Assembly: GCA_036946405.1 (NCBI GenBank)
Contig: JAQIJC010000001.1
Location: 2,115,001 to 2,179,000, forward strand
Direction: 5' to 3'
Length of the DNA: 64,000 nucleotides
Source: Sphingomonas phyllosphaerae
Lineage (GTDB): Bacteria; Pseudomonadota; Alphaproteobacteria; Sphingomonadales; Sphingomonadaceae
In this document: piece by piece, positions 57,250-64,000 of the stretch
Position numbering within the stretch: the first letter of the stretch is position 1
Layout: the number at the start of each line of letters is the position of its first letter
Position numbers and translations under genes: made by a program
The notes under the pieces: generated by a model
What the model was told of the DNA's origin: nothing
What the model saw: only the letters and a program-made list of their open reading frames with translations
The model's database searches: none

Positions 57250-58437
57250 TCAGTTCATCAGTTCGACGGCCATCGCCACGCCTTCACCGCCGCCGATGCA
57301 CAAAGAGGCGACGCCGCGCTTCTGGCCGGTCGTCTGCAACCCGCCGAGCAAGGTGGCGAGGATGCGGGCGCCCGACGCGCCGATCGGATGGCCGAGCGCG
57401 CAGGCACCGCCGTTGATGTTGAGTTTCTCGTGATCGAGCGCGAGTTCCTGCATCGCGACCATCGCGACACAGGCGAACGCCTCATTGACCTCCCACAGAT
57501 CGACATCGCCGACCGACCAGCCGGCCTTCTCGAGCGCCTTGCGCATCGCGGGCACCGGGGCGGTGGTGAAGCGCGCCGGGGCGTGCGCGTGCGCGGCGTG
57601 GCTGACGATCCGCGCGACCGGCGTGATGCCGAGCTTCTCGGCGACCGACAGGCGGGTCAGCACCAGCGCCGCGGCGCCGTCGGAGATCGACGAGGCGTTG
57701 GCGGCGGTGACGGTGCCGTCCTTGCCGAAGGCGGGGCGCAGCGACGGGATCTTGGCGGGATCGCTCTTGGTCGGCTGTTCGTCGGTCGCGACGGTGACGG
57801 TCCCTTTGCGGCCCTTGACCTCGACCGGGACGATCTCGCGATCGAACGCACCCGACGCTTGCGCCTTCTGTGCGCGGGTCAGCGAGGCGATCGCGAATTC
57901 GTCCTGCGCCTCGCGGGTGAACTGATAGTCGCGTGCGGTGTCGTCGGCGAACACGCCCATCGCGGTGCCTGACTGATAGGCATCCTCGAGCCCGTCGAGC
58001 GCCATGTGATCGAACAGCCGGTCATGCCCGAAGCGCGCGCCGCCGCGATGCGCCTTCGACAGATACGGCGCGTTGGTCATGCTCTCCATGCCGCCCGCGA
58101 CCAGCAGGTCGATCGAGCCCGCACCCAGCGCCTCGGCACCGAGGATCGCCGCCTGCATTCCCGAGCCGCAGACCTTGTTGAGCGTCGTCGCCTCGACATG
58201 CTCGCCGAGCCCGGCGTTGATCGCGGCCTGTCGCGCTGGCGCCTGTCCGACACCCGCCGACAGGACGTTGCCCATGTAGATGCGCTCGATCGCGGCGGCG
58301 TCGACACTGGCGCGTTCGACCGCGGCCTTCACCGCCGCAGCGCCGAGTTCGCTGGCCGACAAGGCGGCGAGACTGCCCTGCATCGAGCCCATCGGGGTGC
58401 GCGCATAGGACAGGATGACGATGGGGTCGGTAGCCAT
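57250..58437 (-). CDS. acetyl-CoA C-acetyltransferase (thiolase)
   Basis: A 395-aa thiolase. The nucleophilic Cys is in LNKVCGSGMQA (near residue 89). The C-terminal sites NEAFACV, GGACALGHPIGASGAR (His) and CIGGGEG (second Cys) are all present. It joins or splits acetyl-CoA units (acetoacetyl-CoA), in polyhydroxybutyrate making or fatty-acid or amino-acid breakdown. The start is the ATG at 58437. No phaB or phaC genes are near, so the pathway is open. Confidence 0.93.
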   Translation of the reverse strand: MATDPIVILSYARTPMGSMQGSLAALSASELGAAAVKAAVERASVDAAAIERIYMGNVLSAGVGQAPARQAAINAGLGEHVEATTLNKVCGSGMQAAILGAEALGAGSIDLLVAGGMESMTNAPYLSKAHRGGARFGHDRLFDHMALDGLEDAYQSGTAMGVFADDTARDYQFTREAQDEFAIASLTRAQKAQASGAFDREIVPVEVKGRKGTVTVATDEQPTKSDPAKIPSLRPAFGKDGTVTAANASSISDGAAALVLTRLSVAEKLGITPVARIVSHAAHAHAPARFTTAPVPAMRKALEKAGWSVGDVDLWEVNEAFACVAMVAMQELALDHEKLNINGGACALGHPIGASGARILATLLGGLQTTGQKRGVASLCIGGGEGVAMAVELMN

Positions 58438-58516
58438 GATTCCGCGGTTCCTCGCTTGATCTCGATCGGCATGTAAGCGCTCGTCCGGCAGGGCGCAAAC
58501 GACTACGCACGCCGTC

Positions 58517-58765
58517 ATGCACGCCATCGACGAAGCGCTGAAATGGTATGCGGCGCTCAGCGGGATCGCGGCCGCGTTCATGGTATCGCTCGACAATGGA
58601 CGACGGGTGACCGGATGGGGCATGGCGATCTTCGTCACCTCGTCGATCGCGTGGATCACCGGCGCATGGCTGACCGGCGACGAACCACTGGGTGTGCAGA
58701 ATGGCGTCTTGCTCGGCATCAACAGCTTCGGCGTATATCGATACCTGATTCGCAAGCAGGGCTGA
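58517..58765 (+). CDS. small membrane protein of unknown function
   Basis: An 82-aa protein with two to three hydrophobic segments (YAALSGIAAAFMVSL, GMAIFVTSSIAWITGAWL, NGVLLGINSFGVYRYL). No known domain is recognised. It is divergent from the thiolase and lies just before the prepilin peptidase gene (8 nt gap). It may be a small membrane partner, but nothing in the sequence proves this. Confidence 0.6.
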   Translation: MHAIDEALKWYAALSGIAAAFMVSLDNGRRVTGWGMAIFVTSSIAWITGAWLTGDEPLGVQNGVLLGINSFGVYRYLIRKQG

Positions 58766-58773
58766 GACGGTGG

Positions 58774-59511
58774 ATGTGGGTGCTCGGGTTGGGCGTGCTG
58801 GGCGCCGTGATCGGCAGCTTCCTCGCAACGATCGCGCTGCGCTGGCCGCAGGAGCGATCGGTCGTGCACGGGCGATCGGCGTGCGACGGTTGCGGGCGAA
58901 CGCTGCGCGCCAGTGAGCTGATACCGTTATTGTCGTGGCTTTTCGCCCGCGGACGGTGCCGGACGTGCGGGGCGCGGATCGATGCGCTGCATCCGCTGAT
59001 CGAGCTGGGGTGCGCGCTGGTCGGTGTGGCGGCGGCGATCGCGGCGCCGGGGCCGGCGGCACTGGCCGGCGCGGCGTTCGGATGGTTGCTGCTGCTGCTC
59101 GCCGTCATGGATGCGAGGGACTTCTGGCTTCCCGATCCGCTGGTCGCGGCGCTGGCGCTGGTCGCGGCGGCGGGCGCGTGGCTTGCGCCGCCCACGCCCG
59201 GCGAACGCCTGATCGGCGGTATTGGCGGCTTCGTGCTGCTGTGGCTGGTCGGTGCGGGGTATCGGCGGTGGCGCGGCCGCGAGGGGCTGGGCGGCGGTGA
59301 TCCGAAATTGTTCGGCGCGATCGGGCTTGCGCTGGGCTGGCGGATGTTGCCGACGGTGCTGCTGGTCGCGGGATTGGTCGGGCTTGGCTGGGTGGTCGTT
59401 CAACGGTCGCGCGGGCGGACGATCGCCGCCGACGATGCCGTGCCGCTCGGCACGCTGCTCGCGATCGCGGCTTACCCGGCGTGGCTGCTCATGGTAGGGC
59501 TGGTGGCATGA
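58774..59511 (+). CDS. prepilin peptidase (type IV leader peptidase, A24 family)
   Basis: A 245-aa polytopic protein. An N-terminal zinc-binding pair CDGCGRTL and CRTCGARI follows the first helix (VIGSFLATIALRWP). Catalytic aspartates are in LAVMDARDFWLPDPL and GGGDPKLFGAIG. It cleaves and N-methylates type IV pilin-like signal peptides. The ATG at 58774 begins the first membrane helix. No pilus genes are in the window. The downstream secreted-protein gene overlaps by 4 nt. Confidence 0.88.
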   Translation: MWVLGLGVLGAVIGSFLATIALRWPQERSVVHGRSACDGCGRTLRASELIPLLSWLFARGRCRTCGARIDALHPLIELGCALVGVAAAIAAPGPAALAGAAFGWLLLLLAVMDARDFWLPDPLVAALALVAAAGAWLAPPTPGERLIGGIGGFVLLWLVGAGYRRWRGREGLGGGDPKLFGAIGLALGWRMLPTVLLVAGLVGLGWVVVQRSRGRTIAADDAVPLGTLLAIAAYPAWLLMVGLVA

Positions 59512-59939
59512 TGTTCGCGTTTCTGCTGATGGCGGCGCAGGCGGCTGCGCCCGCGTCCGGCATCGATGGCTTGCCAATCGGCGCGCTGCCCCAACAGGCG
59601 CTGCCCGCACGCGGCTGTGCTGCTTATCTCTTCTCGACGGGGACGACGCGGGTGCTCGCGGCGATGGCGACGGCCGACCCGGCGACGCTGCGGATCTCGA
59701 TCGACGGCAAGGTGATCGACCTGCCGCGGACGGGCGCGACCGGGGCGGCAACCCTCGGCCTGAATGCCGAGAACGTCTATCGCAGCGGCGACATCGTTGC
59801 GACAATGCAAATGACTGTGGAGATGCGTCAGAACCTGACCGCCGGAGCGGCGGTGCCGGTGGCTACCCTGCGGCTGGATCGCGAGGGTCGTGATACGTTG
59901 GTGGTGCCGCTCGCCGGGCTGATCGGCTGCGCGGGATAG
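59508..59939 (+). CDS. hypothetical exported protein
   Basis: A 143-aa protein with a short signal peptide (MMFAFLLMAAQAAAPASG). Its mature part has a CAAYLFSTG and TLRLDREGRDTLVVPLAGLIGC, with two Cys that could form a disulfide. No family is recognised. It overlaps the prepilin peptidase gene (ATGA) and is probably co-expressed with it. Confidence 0.65.
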   Translation: MMFAFLLMAAQAAAPASGIDGLPIGALPQQALPARGCAAYLFSTGTTRVLAAMATADPATLRISIDGKVIDLPRTGATGAATLGLNAENVYRSGDIVATMQMTVEMRQNLTAGAAVPVATLRLDREGRDTLVVPLAGLIGCAG

Positions 59940-59987
59940 GGCAAAGCGCCCGGCGGAACGTGTCCACCGGGCGCCACCTTGCTCCGC

Positions 59988-60146
59988 TTAGTGCGAGGAG
60001 GTGATTTCCTCCTTCAACCGTAGTTTCTGCTTCTTCAGATCCGCAAGCACGATCGTATCGGGCACGGGACGTTGCGACTCGGCGGCGATGCGCTGGTCGA
60101 TCGTCGCATGCTTGGCCTCGAGGGCCGAGATGTGCGCAGTCTGCAT
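59988..60146 (-). CDS. DUF465 (YdcH-like) small protein
   Basis: A 52-aa protein. AAGGAG precedes the ATG at 60146. A helical hairpin (ALEAKHATIDQRIAAE and LADLKKQKLRLKEEI) is typical of DUF465 proteins, which are common in alphaproteobacteria and of unknown role. It is divergent from a second DUF465 gene with a perfect palindrome between them. The frame is longer upstream, but the ribosome-binding site decides this start. Confidence 0.82.
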   Translation of the reverse strand: MQTAHISALEAKHATIDQRIAAESQRPVPDTIVLADLKKQKLRLKEEITSSH

Positions 60147-60193
60147 GGCAGTCTCCTTCGTGGTTGAGAGGGAAACGAAGGAAATCACGAAAT

Positions 60194-60207
60194 GGGACAT
60201 ATGTCCC
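60194..60207. promoter_or_regulatory. perfect 14-bp palindrome between divergent DUF465 genes
   Basis: GGGACATATGTCCC has no mismatch. It lies 47 nt upstream of the left gene's start and about 100 nt from the right one's. It may be an operator shared by the two genes. Confidence 0.45.
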
Positions 60208-60311
60208 GTGACTTTTGCTTGCACACGATCATCTGCGACTTTCGTACGACAGGTCGCGCCACACGGGCGCGGCGGCTATGCAGGCGCGACTCAGGCGTCG
60301 GGAGTGCCGGG

Positions 60312-60521
60312 ATGAACGACAGGGGCGAAGATGCCGAGGTGGAACGCCGCGTGGAGATGCTGCGCGTGGAGCATCGCGACCTCGATGCGGCGATCGCCGC
60401 GTTGGCGGGCGGCGGTTCGTCGGACCAGTTGCAATTGATGCGGCTGAAGAAGCGCAAGCTGCGGCTTCGCGATGAGATCGCGGCGCTGGAAGATCAGCTG
60501 ATCCCCGACATCATCGCCTGA
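60312..60521 (+). CDS. DUF465 (YdcH-like) protein, second copy
   Basis: A 69-aa protein with the same form as the left copy: VERRVEMLRVEHRDLDAAIA and LQLMRLKKRKLRLRDEIA, a two-helix charged hairpin, plus an extra C-terminal tail (LEDQLIPDIIA). The ATG at 60312 is used. It is followed by DUF1465, an arrangement common in sphingomonads. The function is unknown. Confidence 0.8.
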   Translation: MNDRGEDAEVERRVEMLRVEHRDLDAAIAALAGGGSSDQLQLMRLKKRKLRLRDEIAALEDQLIPDIIA

Positions 60522-60618
60522 CCAACCAGTCGGAACTGGCGCGTTTCGGGACGGTTCGTCCCTGGCGATGCGATAAACGCGCTTGGCGGGGTGCCGACGG
60601 CCATGGCATTGAAATATC

Positions 60619-61080
60619 ATGGCCGAACATGCGCATGATCCCCGCCTGCAACGCCGCCTGGTCGATTCCTTCTATACGGAGGCGATGGTGCTGGCGGATG
60701 AGGCGCGCCATTATTTCGACGAAGGCGGGCGGGCCGAGCGTGAGGCATTGCCGCCGATGGAGCGCGTGGCGTTCAGTTGTGAATCGCTGAAGGTGACGAC
60801 GCGATTGATGCACGTCATCTCGTGGTTGCTGACGCAGCGCGCGATCGCTGCCGGCGAATTGCCGGAAAACTGGGCGCTCGATCCGGCGCAGCGGCTGGGT
60901 GTGGCGGCGACCACCGATGTCGAGCTACTGGCACGCTTTCCTGCGCAGGCGCGCGGGCTGATCTGGAGCAGCGTCGACCTGCACCGCCGGGTCGCGCTGC
61001 TGGATACCGCGCTGGCGGGAGAGGCGCCGATGGTCAGCCCGGCGCGCTCGATGCTCGACCGGTTGGCGACGGCGTTCTAG
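60619..61080 (+). CDS. DUF1465 family protein
   Basis: A 153-aa, probably all-helical cytoplasmic protein. The family features VDSFYTEAMVLADEARHYFDE and SCESLKVTTRLMHVISWLLTQRA are clear. DUF1465 proteins are restricted to alphaproteobacteria and have been linked to regulation, but their action is not known. No good ribosome-binding site is visible. It is followed by a long dispersed repeat. Confidence 0.8.
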   Translation: MAEHAHDPRLQRRLVDSFYTEAMVLADEARHYFDEGGRAEREALPPMERVAFSCESLKVTTRLMHVISWLLTQRAIAAGELPENWALDPAQRLGVAATTDVELLARFPAQARGLIWSSVDLHRRVALLDTALAGEAPMVSPARSMLDRLATAF

Positions 61081-61095
61081 GTTGTTGATCCATCC

Positions 61096-61225
61096 AAGCT
61101 GACGTGGAGCCGTCATCCGTCATGCCGGACGTGTTCCGGCATCCACCGTTCCGCCGGCAAACGGGCGATTGCCCTTGCGGGACGGTGGACCCCGGAAGAC
61201 GTCCGGGGTGACGGTGGGAGATGGT
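61096..61225. repeat. dispersed ~130-bp intergenic repeat, copy 2
   Basis: It starts AAGCTGACGTGGAGCCGTCA and ends GGGGTGACGGTGGGAGATGG. It matches 40753-40889 along its length apart from a few bases and one small insertion. It carries GCCGGA...TCCGGC and CCCCGGAAG...GTCCGGGG hairpins. Confidence 0.85.
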
Positions 61226-61307
61226 TCAGGCGGGATCGATCACACCCTCGGTCTTCCGCCCGTCGCCCGGATCGGCGTCGGCGCAGGGATGGTCGCGGCT
61301 GTCCGGA

Positions 61308-62261
61308 TCACGCCAGCAACCGCTTACGCGCGGCGCGATATTCGGCAGCCAGTCGTGCGATGCGCTCGGCGGCGGAGACGATCGTGTCGATCGCGCCGAT
61401 CCCCTGGCCCGAGCCCCAAATGTCGCGCCACGCCTTGGCCGCGCCGCCCGACGCGAAACTCATCGTCTTGAGGTCGCCGTGCGGAAGGTTGTCGGGATCG
61501 AGCCCGGCCGCGACGATCGAGCTGCGCAGGTAATTGCCGTGCACGCCGGTGAACAGGTCCGAATAGACGATGTCGGCCGCGCGTCCCTCGACGATCGCCT
61601 GCTTGTAGCGTTCATCGGCATTCGCCTCGTGCGTCGCGATGAAGGCCGAGCCGACATAGGCGAAGTCCGCCCCCATCGCCTGCGCCGCCAGCACCGCATC
61701 GCCGCTGGCGATCGCACCCGACAGGGCGAGCGGACCATTGAACCAGCTGCGAATTTCCTGCACGAGCGCGAAGGGCGAGAGCCGGCCGGCGTGGCCGCCG
61801 GCGCCCGCTGCGACCGCGATCAGTCCATCCGCGCCCTTTTCGATCGCCTTGCGCGCGAAGCGATCGTCGATGACGTCGTGGAGCGTGATTCCGCCCCATG
61901 CGTGCACCGCCTGATTGAGTTCCTCGCGCGCGCCGAGCGAGGTGATCGTGATCGGCACCTTCCATTTGGCGCAGACCGCGAGATCGGCCTCCAGCCGGTC
62001 GTTGGACTTGTGGACGATCTGGTTGACTGCGAACGGTGCGGCGGGGGATTCGGGATGCGCGCGGTCGTGCGCGGCGAGTTCCTCGGTGATGCGGTGGAGC
62101 CATTCGTCGAGCATCGCCGCGGGGCGCGCGTTGAGCGCGGGGAACGATCCGACGATCCCCGCCTGGCACTGCGCGATCACCAGATCCGGGTTGGAGATGA
62201 TGAACAGCGGCGACCCGATCACGGGGAGACGCAGGCGCGACAGGAGCGGGGGGATCGACAT
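61308..62261 (-). CDS. nitronate monooxygenase / NPD-family FMN enzyme
   Basis: A 317-aa TIM-barrel flavoenzyme of the 2-nitropropane dioxygenase family. Motifs: PVIGSPLFIISNPDLVIAQCQAGIVGSFPAL, ITSLGAREELNQ, IAVAAGAGGHAGRLSPFALVQEI and AQAMGADFAYVGSAFIATHEA. It uses FMN to oxidise alkyl nitronates such as propionate-3-nitronate. The ATG at 62261 is chosen, as an upstream in-frame ATG lies in unrelated sequence. It probably stands alone. Confidence 0.88.
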   Translation of the reverse strand: MSIPPLLSRLRLPVIGSPLFIISNPDLVIAQCQAGIVGSFPALNARPAAMLDEWLHRITEELAAHDRAHPESPAAPFAVNQIVHKSNDRLEADLAVCAKWKVPITITSLGAREELNQAVHAWGGITLHDVIDDRFARKAIEKGADGLIAVAAGAGGHAGRLSPFALVQEIRSWFNGPLALSGAIASGDAVLAAQAMGADFAYVGSAFIATHEANADERYKQAIVEGRAADIVYSDLFTGVHGNYLRSSIVAAGLDPDNLPHGDLKTMSFASGGAAKAWRDIWGSGQGIGAIDTIVSAAERIARLAAEYRAARKRLLA

Positions 62262-62335
62262 GCCCGGGGTTATGTGGGGCGGGCAGGAGTGTGGCAAGAT
62301 TGACGCCACGTCAGGTGGCGCGGGTTTTTTCTACA

Positions 62336-62435
62336 CCGTCCTTCCCGCGCAGGCGGGAATCCAGAACATCTGACGCCGTGACTCTTGCGAAGACCTGCGC
62401 GTCTGGATCCCCGCCTGCGCGGGGATGACGGGGTC
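62336..62435. repeat. pair of REP-like palindromes
   Basis: TTCCCGCGCAGGCGGGAA (62342-62359) and ATCCCCGCCTGCGCGGGGAT (62407-62426) are inverted to each other, with ATCCAGA and TCTGGAT on the inner sides. It lies between two genes on the minus strand, downstream of the carbonic anhydrase gene. Confidence 0.75.
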
Positions 62436-62436
62436 G

Positions 62437-62961
62437 TCACTCCACCCGCTCCAGCCCCTCGGCCGCCGCGCGCGCATTCTCCACATAATGCGCCGCCGAC
62501 AGCCGCAGCCCCGCGACCGTCGCATCATCCAGCTCGCGCACGACGCGCGCCGGGCTGCCGACGATCAGCGAGCGCGGCGGGAAGACCTTGCCTTCGGTGA
62601 CCAGCGCGCCCGCGCCGACGATGCAGTCCGCGCCGATCACCGCGCGGTTGAGGACGATCGCGCCCATGCCGATCAGCGTCCGGTCACCGATCGTGCAGCC
62701 GTGCAGCACCGCATGATGGCCGATCGTGCATTCGGTGCCGATCGTCAGCGGCGCGCCGGGGTCCGAATGGAGCATCGCGCCCTCCTGCACGTTGCTGCGC
62801 GCGCCGACCGCGATCGTGGTATTGTCGCCGCGGATCACCGCGCCGAACCAGACGCCGACCTCCTCGCCGAGCACCACGTCGCCGATCACGTCGGCACTCG
62901 GCGCGACCCAGGCGGAGGCGGCGCGGGTGGGGCGTTGTCCCTTGAAGGCATAGAGCGGCAT
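62437..62961 (-). CDS. gamma-carbonic anhydrase family protein (YrdA-like)
   Basis: A 174-aa left-handed beta-helix protein. Hexapeptide repeats run from residue ~20 to 135 (VIGDVVLGEEVGVWFGAVIRGD, CTIGHHAVLHGCTIGDRTLIGMGAIV). The metal-binding histidines are likely those in MLHSD and IGHHAVLHGC. Such proteins bind zinc or iron; many lack proven carbonic anhydrase activity. A single gene with a short spacer to the REP pair. Confidence 0.9.
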   Translation of the reverse strand: MPLYAFKGQRPTRAASAWVAPSADVIGDVVLGEEVGVWFGAVIRGDNTTIAVGARSNVQEGAMLHSDPGAPLTIGTECTIGHHAVLHGCTIGDRTLIGMGAIVLNRAVIGADCIVGAGALVTEGKVFPPRSLIVGSPARVVRELDDATVAGLRLSAAHYVENARAAAEGLERVE

Positions 62962-63050
62962 CGCTTCGTTCCCCGGTTGTCCCGTCGCGACACATGGACC
63001 GCGACAGGGGATGGTGGCCGAATATGTAAACGGCGCGTTAAGAGATCGCT

Positions 63051-63218
63051 ATGCAACGCCGACTGGTCCTGACGAACGAGGGTGCGCGACACCCCTTCCG
63101 CCGCACCCTTCCGCCGCCCCCGGCGCAGCAGGCGACGAAGCCGGGCGATCAGGACGTGCGCCTGTTCCTGCTCAGCTTCGGTGCCTTCTTCATCACCTTC
63201 TCGACGCTGTTCTTCTAG
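63051..63218 (+). CDS. tiny membrane protein (55 aa)
   Basis: A 55-aa frame: an Arg/Pro-rich N-terminus (MQRRLVLTNEGARHPF...PPPPAQQATKPGD) and one C-terminal membrane helix (VRLFLLSFGAFFITFSTLFF). AAGAGA lies about 6 nt before the ATG at 63051. The stop codon is 4 nt from the convergent MFS gene. Such short tail-anchored proteins are common in sphingomonads; the function is unknown. Confidence 0.6.
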   Translation: MQRRLVLTNEGARHPFRRTLPPPPAQQATKPGDQDVRLFLLSFGAFFITFSTLFF

Positions 63219-63222
63219 GCGG

Positions 63223-64000
63223 TCAATCGCAGGCGCGATGCAGCCGCTGCGCGATCAGCGCCGAGATCACGCACATCCCGACGACCACCAGCAACAGCTG
63301 GGAGGGCGTGACGCCCAGCGCGGTGATCCCCGCCACCGCGACCGAACCGAACGTCATCGCCCCGGCATTGACGACGTTGTTGGCGGCGACCGTCCGCGCG
63401 GTATGGTCCTTAGTCACGGTGGTGGTCAGGAACGCGTAGAGCGGCACCACGAACATCCCGCCGAAGATCGCGACGCCGAGCAGCGCGAGCAGCACCAGCA
63501 CCGCATGGGGTTGCCGGATGAAGCTGGCCATGTCGAACAAATGGCCCTCCGGCGCGGGAGTCCACAGCCCGACGACCCACCAGAAGGCGAGCACCGCCAG
63601 CCCCATCGCGATCACCGAGGCGGGCGAGAAGCGCGCGGAAATTCGCCCGCGCAGCATCAGGTTGATGACCACCGACCCGATCGCGACCCCGATCGAGAAC
63701 ACCGCGAGCACGAGGCTGGCGACGCTGGCATCGGCGGTCAGGACGTTCTTGACCAGCGGCGGGAAGACGATGATGAGCACCGAGCCGATCGTCCAGAAGA
63801 AGCTGATCGCGCAGATCGCGAGGAACAGTCGCGGGATATGCATCGTCTCGGCGATCAATCGCCATGAGGCGCGGATCGGATTATAGTCGAGCACCAGCTT
63901 CGGTCCGAGCCGCGGCGCAGGCGGCACCGCACGCGCCGTCAGCCAGCCGAGCAGCGCGACCCCGAGCGTCAGCGCGGTGACGAGCAACGGCGACTTGTAG
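63223..64000 (-). CDS. MFS transporter, N-terminus beyond window edge (LplT-like)
   Basis: The frame is open to base 64000 with no stop codon, so only the C-terminal ~259 residues are seen. About seven membrane helices, with PPLVKNVLTADASVASLVLAVFSIGVAIGS and AANNVVNAGAMTFGS, suggest the LplT-like branch (lysophospholipid flippase), but this is tentative. A TTG at 63987 is an internal codon, not the start. It ends IAQRLHRACD. Confidence 0.75.
   Translation of the reverse strand, partial: YKSPLLVTALTLGVALLGWLTARAVPPAPRLGPKLVLDYNPIRASWRLIAETMHIPRLFLAICAISFFWTIGSVLIIVFPPLVKNVLTADASVASLVLAVFSIGVAIGSVVINLMLRGRISARFSPASVIAMGLAVLAFWWVVGLWTPAPEGHLFDMASFIRQPHAVLVLLALLGVAIFGGMFVVPLYAFLTTTVTKDHTARTVAANNVVNAGAMTFGSVAVAGITALGVTPSQLLLVVVGMCVISALIAQRLHRACD

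Overview
The window is G+C-rich DNA with the codon use and gene content of an alphaproteobacterium of the Sphingomonas type. Supporting signs are the DUF465/DUF1465 group, a 'vgr-related' protein, paired SapC proteins, many small REP-like palindromes between genes, and frequent GTG/TTG starts. No rRNA, tRNA, CRISPR array, prophage or insertion sequence was found. The gene at the left edge (GH74) and the gene at the right edge (an MFS transporter) both run off the window.

Layout. 1-4.3 kb: the C-terminal part of a GH74 xyloglucanase, convergent with a TonB-dependent siderophore receptor that has a possible Fur box. 4.7-27.4 kb: a surface-adhesin operon behind an A+T-rich promoter region with a structured leader. 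It encodes an EAL-domain phosphodiesterase, a TpsB outer-membrane transporter, a very large TpsA adhesin (about 5,490 codons, broken by one frameshift near 15.2 kb), a tandem IalB-domain protein and two SapC proteins. 27.7-44 kb: mostly housekeeping genes: a divergent glucokinase, Kef-type antiporter, adenosine kinase, HrpB helicase, PCuAC copper chaperone, thioesterase, glutathione reductase, HNH protein, outer-membrane protein, lepB-rnc and pgi. 44.0-44.6 kb: a vapBC toxin-antitoxin pair with a perfect operator palindrome ending on the antitoxin start codon. 44.7-49.9 kb: an exported GH2 beta-galactosidase divergent from a sugar-porter MFS gene, then a small cysteine protein behind a near-consensus Fur box. 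49.9-55.2 kb: an IclR regulator divergent from a five-gene deoxy-sugar catabolic operon. 55.3-64 kb: a CPA1 antiporter, thiolase, prepilin peptidase, two divergent DUF465 genes, DUF1465, nitronate monooxygenase, gamma-carbonic anhydrase and MFS genes.

How the genes fit together. The sugar operon reads as a non-phosphorylated L-fucose (or related 6-deoxy sugar) route: mutarotase, aldo/keto reductase, UxaA-type dehydratase, SDR dehydrogenase and FAH-family hydrolase, giving pyruvate and lactate. Its notable feature is a gene-boundary shift: the small SAF domain of the UxaA dehydratase is fused to the C-terminus of the aldo/keto reductase, and the large catalytic part is the next gene. With the GH74 endoglucanase and GH2 beta-galactosidase this suggests growth on fucosylated, galactosylated plant xyloglucan (inference).

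In the adhesin operon, the phosphodiesterase stop codon overlaps the TpsB start codon. This suggests that c-di-GMP turnover is produced together with adhesin export. The adhesin carries 24 FG-GAP-like repeats and about 28 YDG/MBG repeats, including very recent 261-bp tandem duplications.
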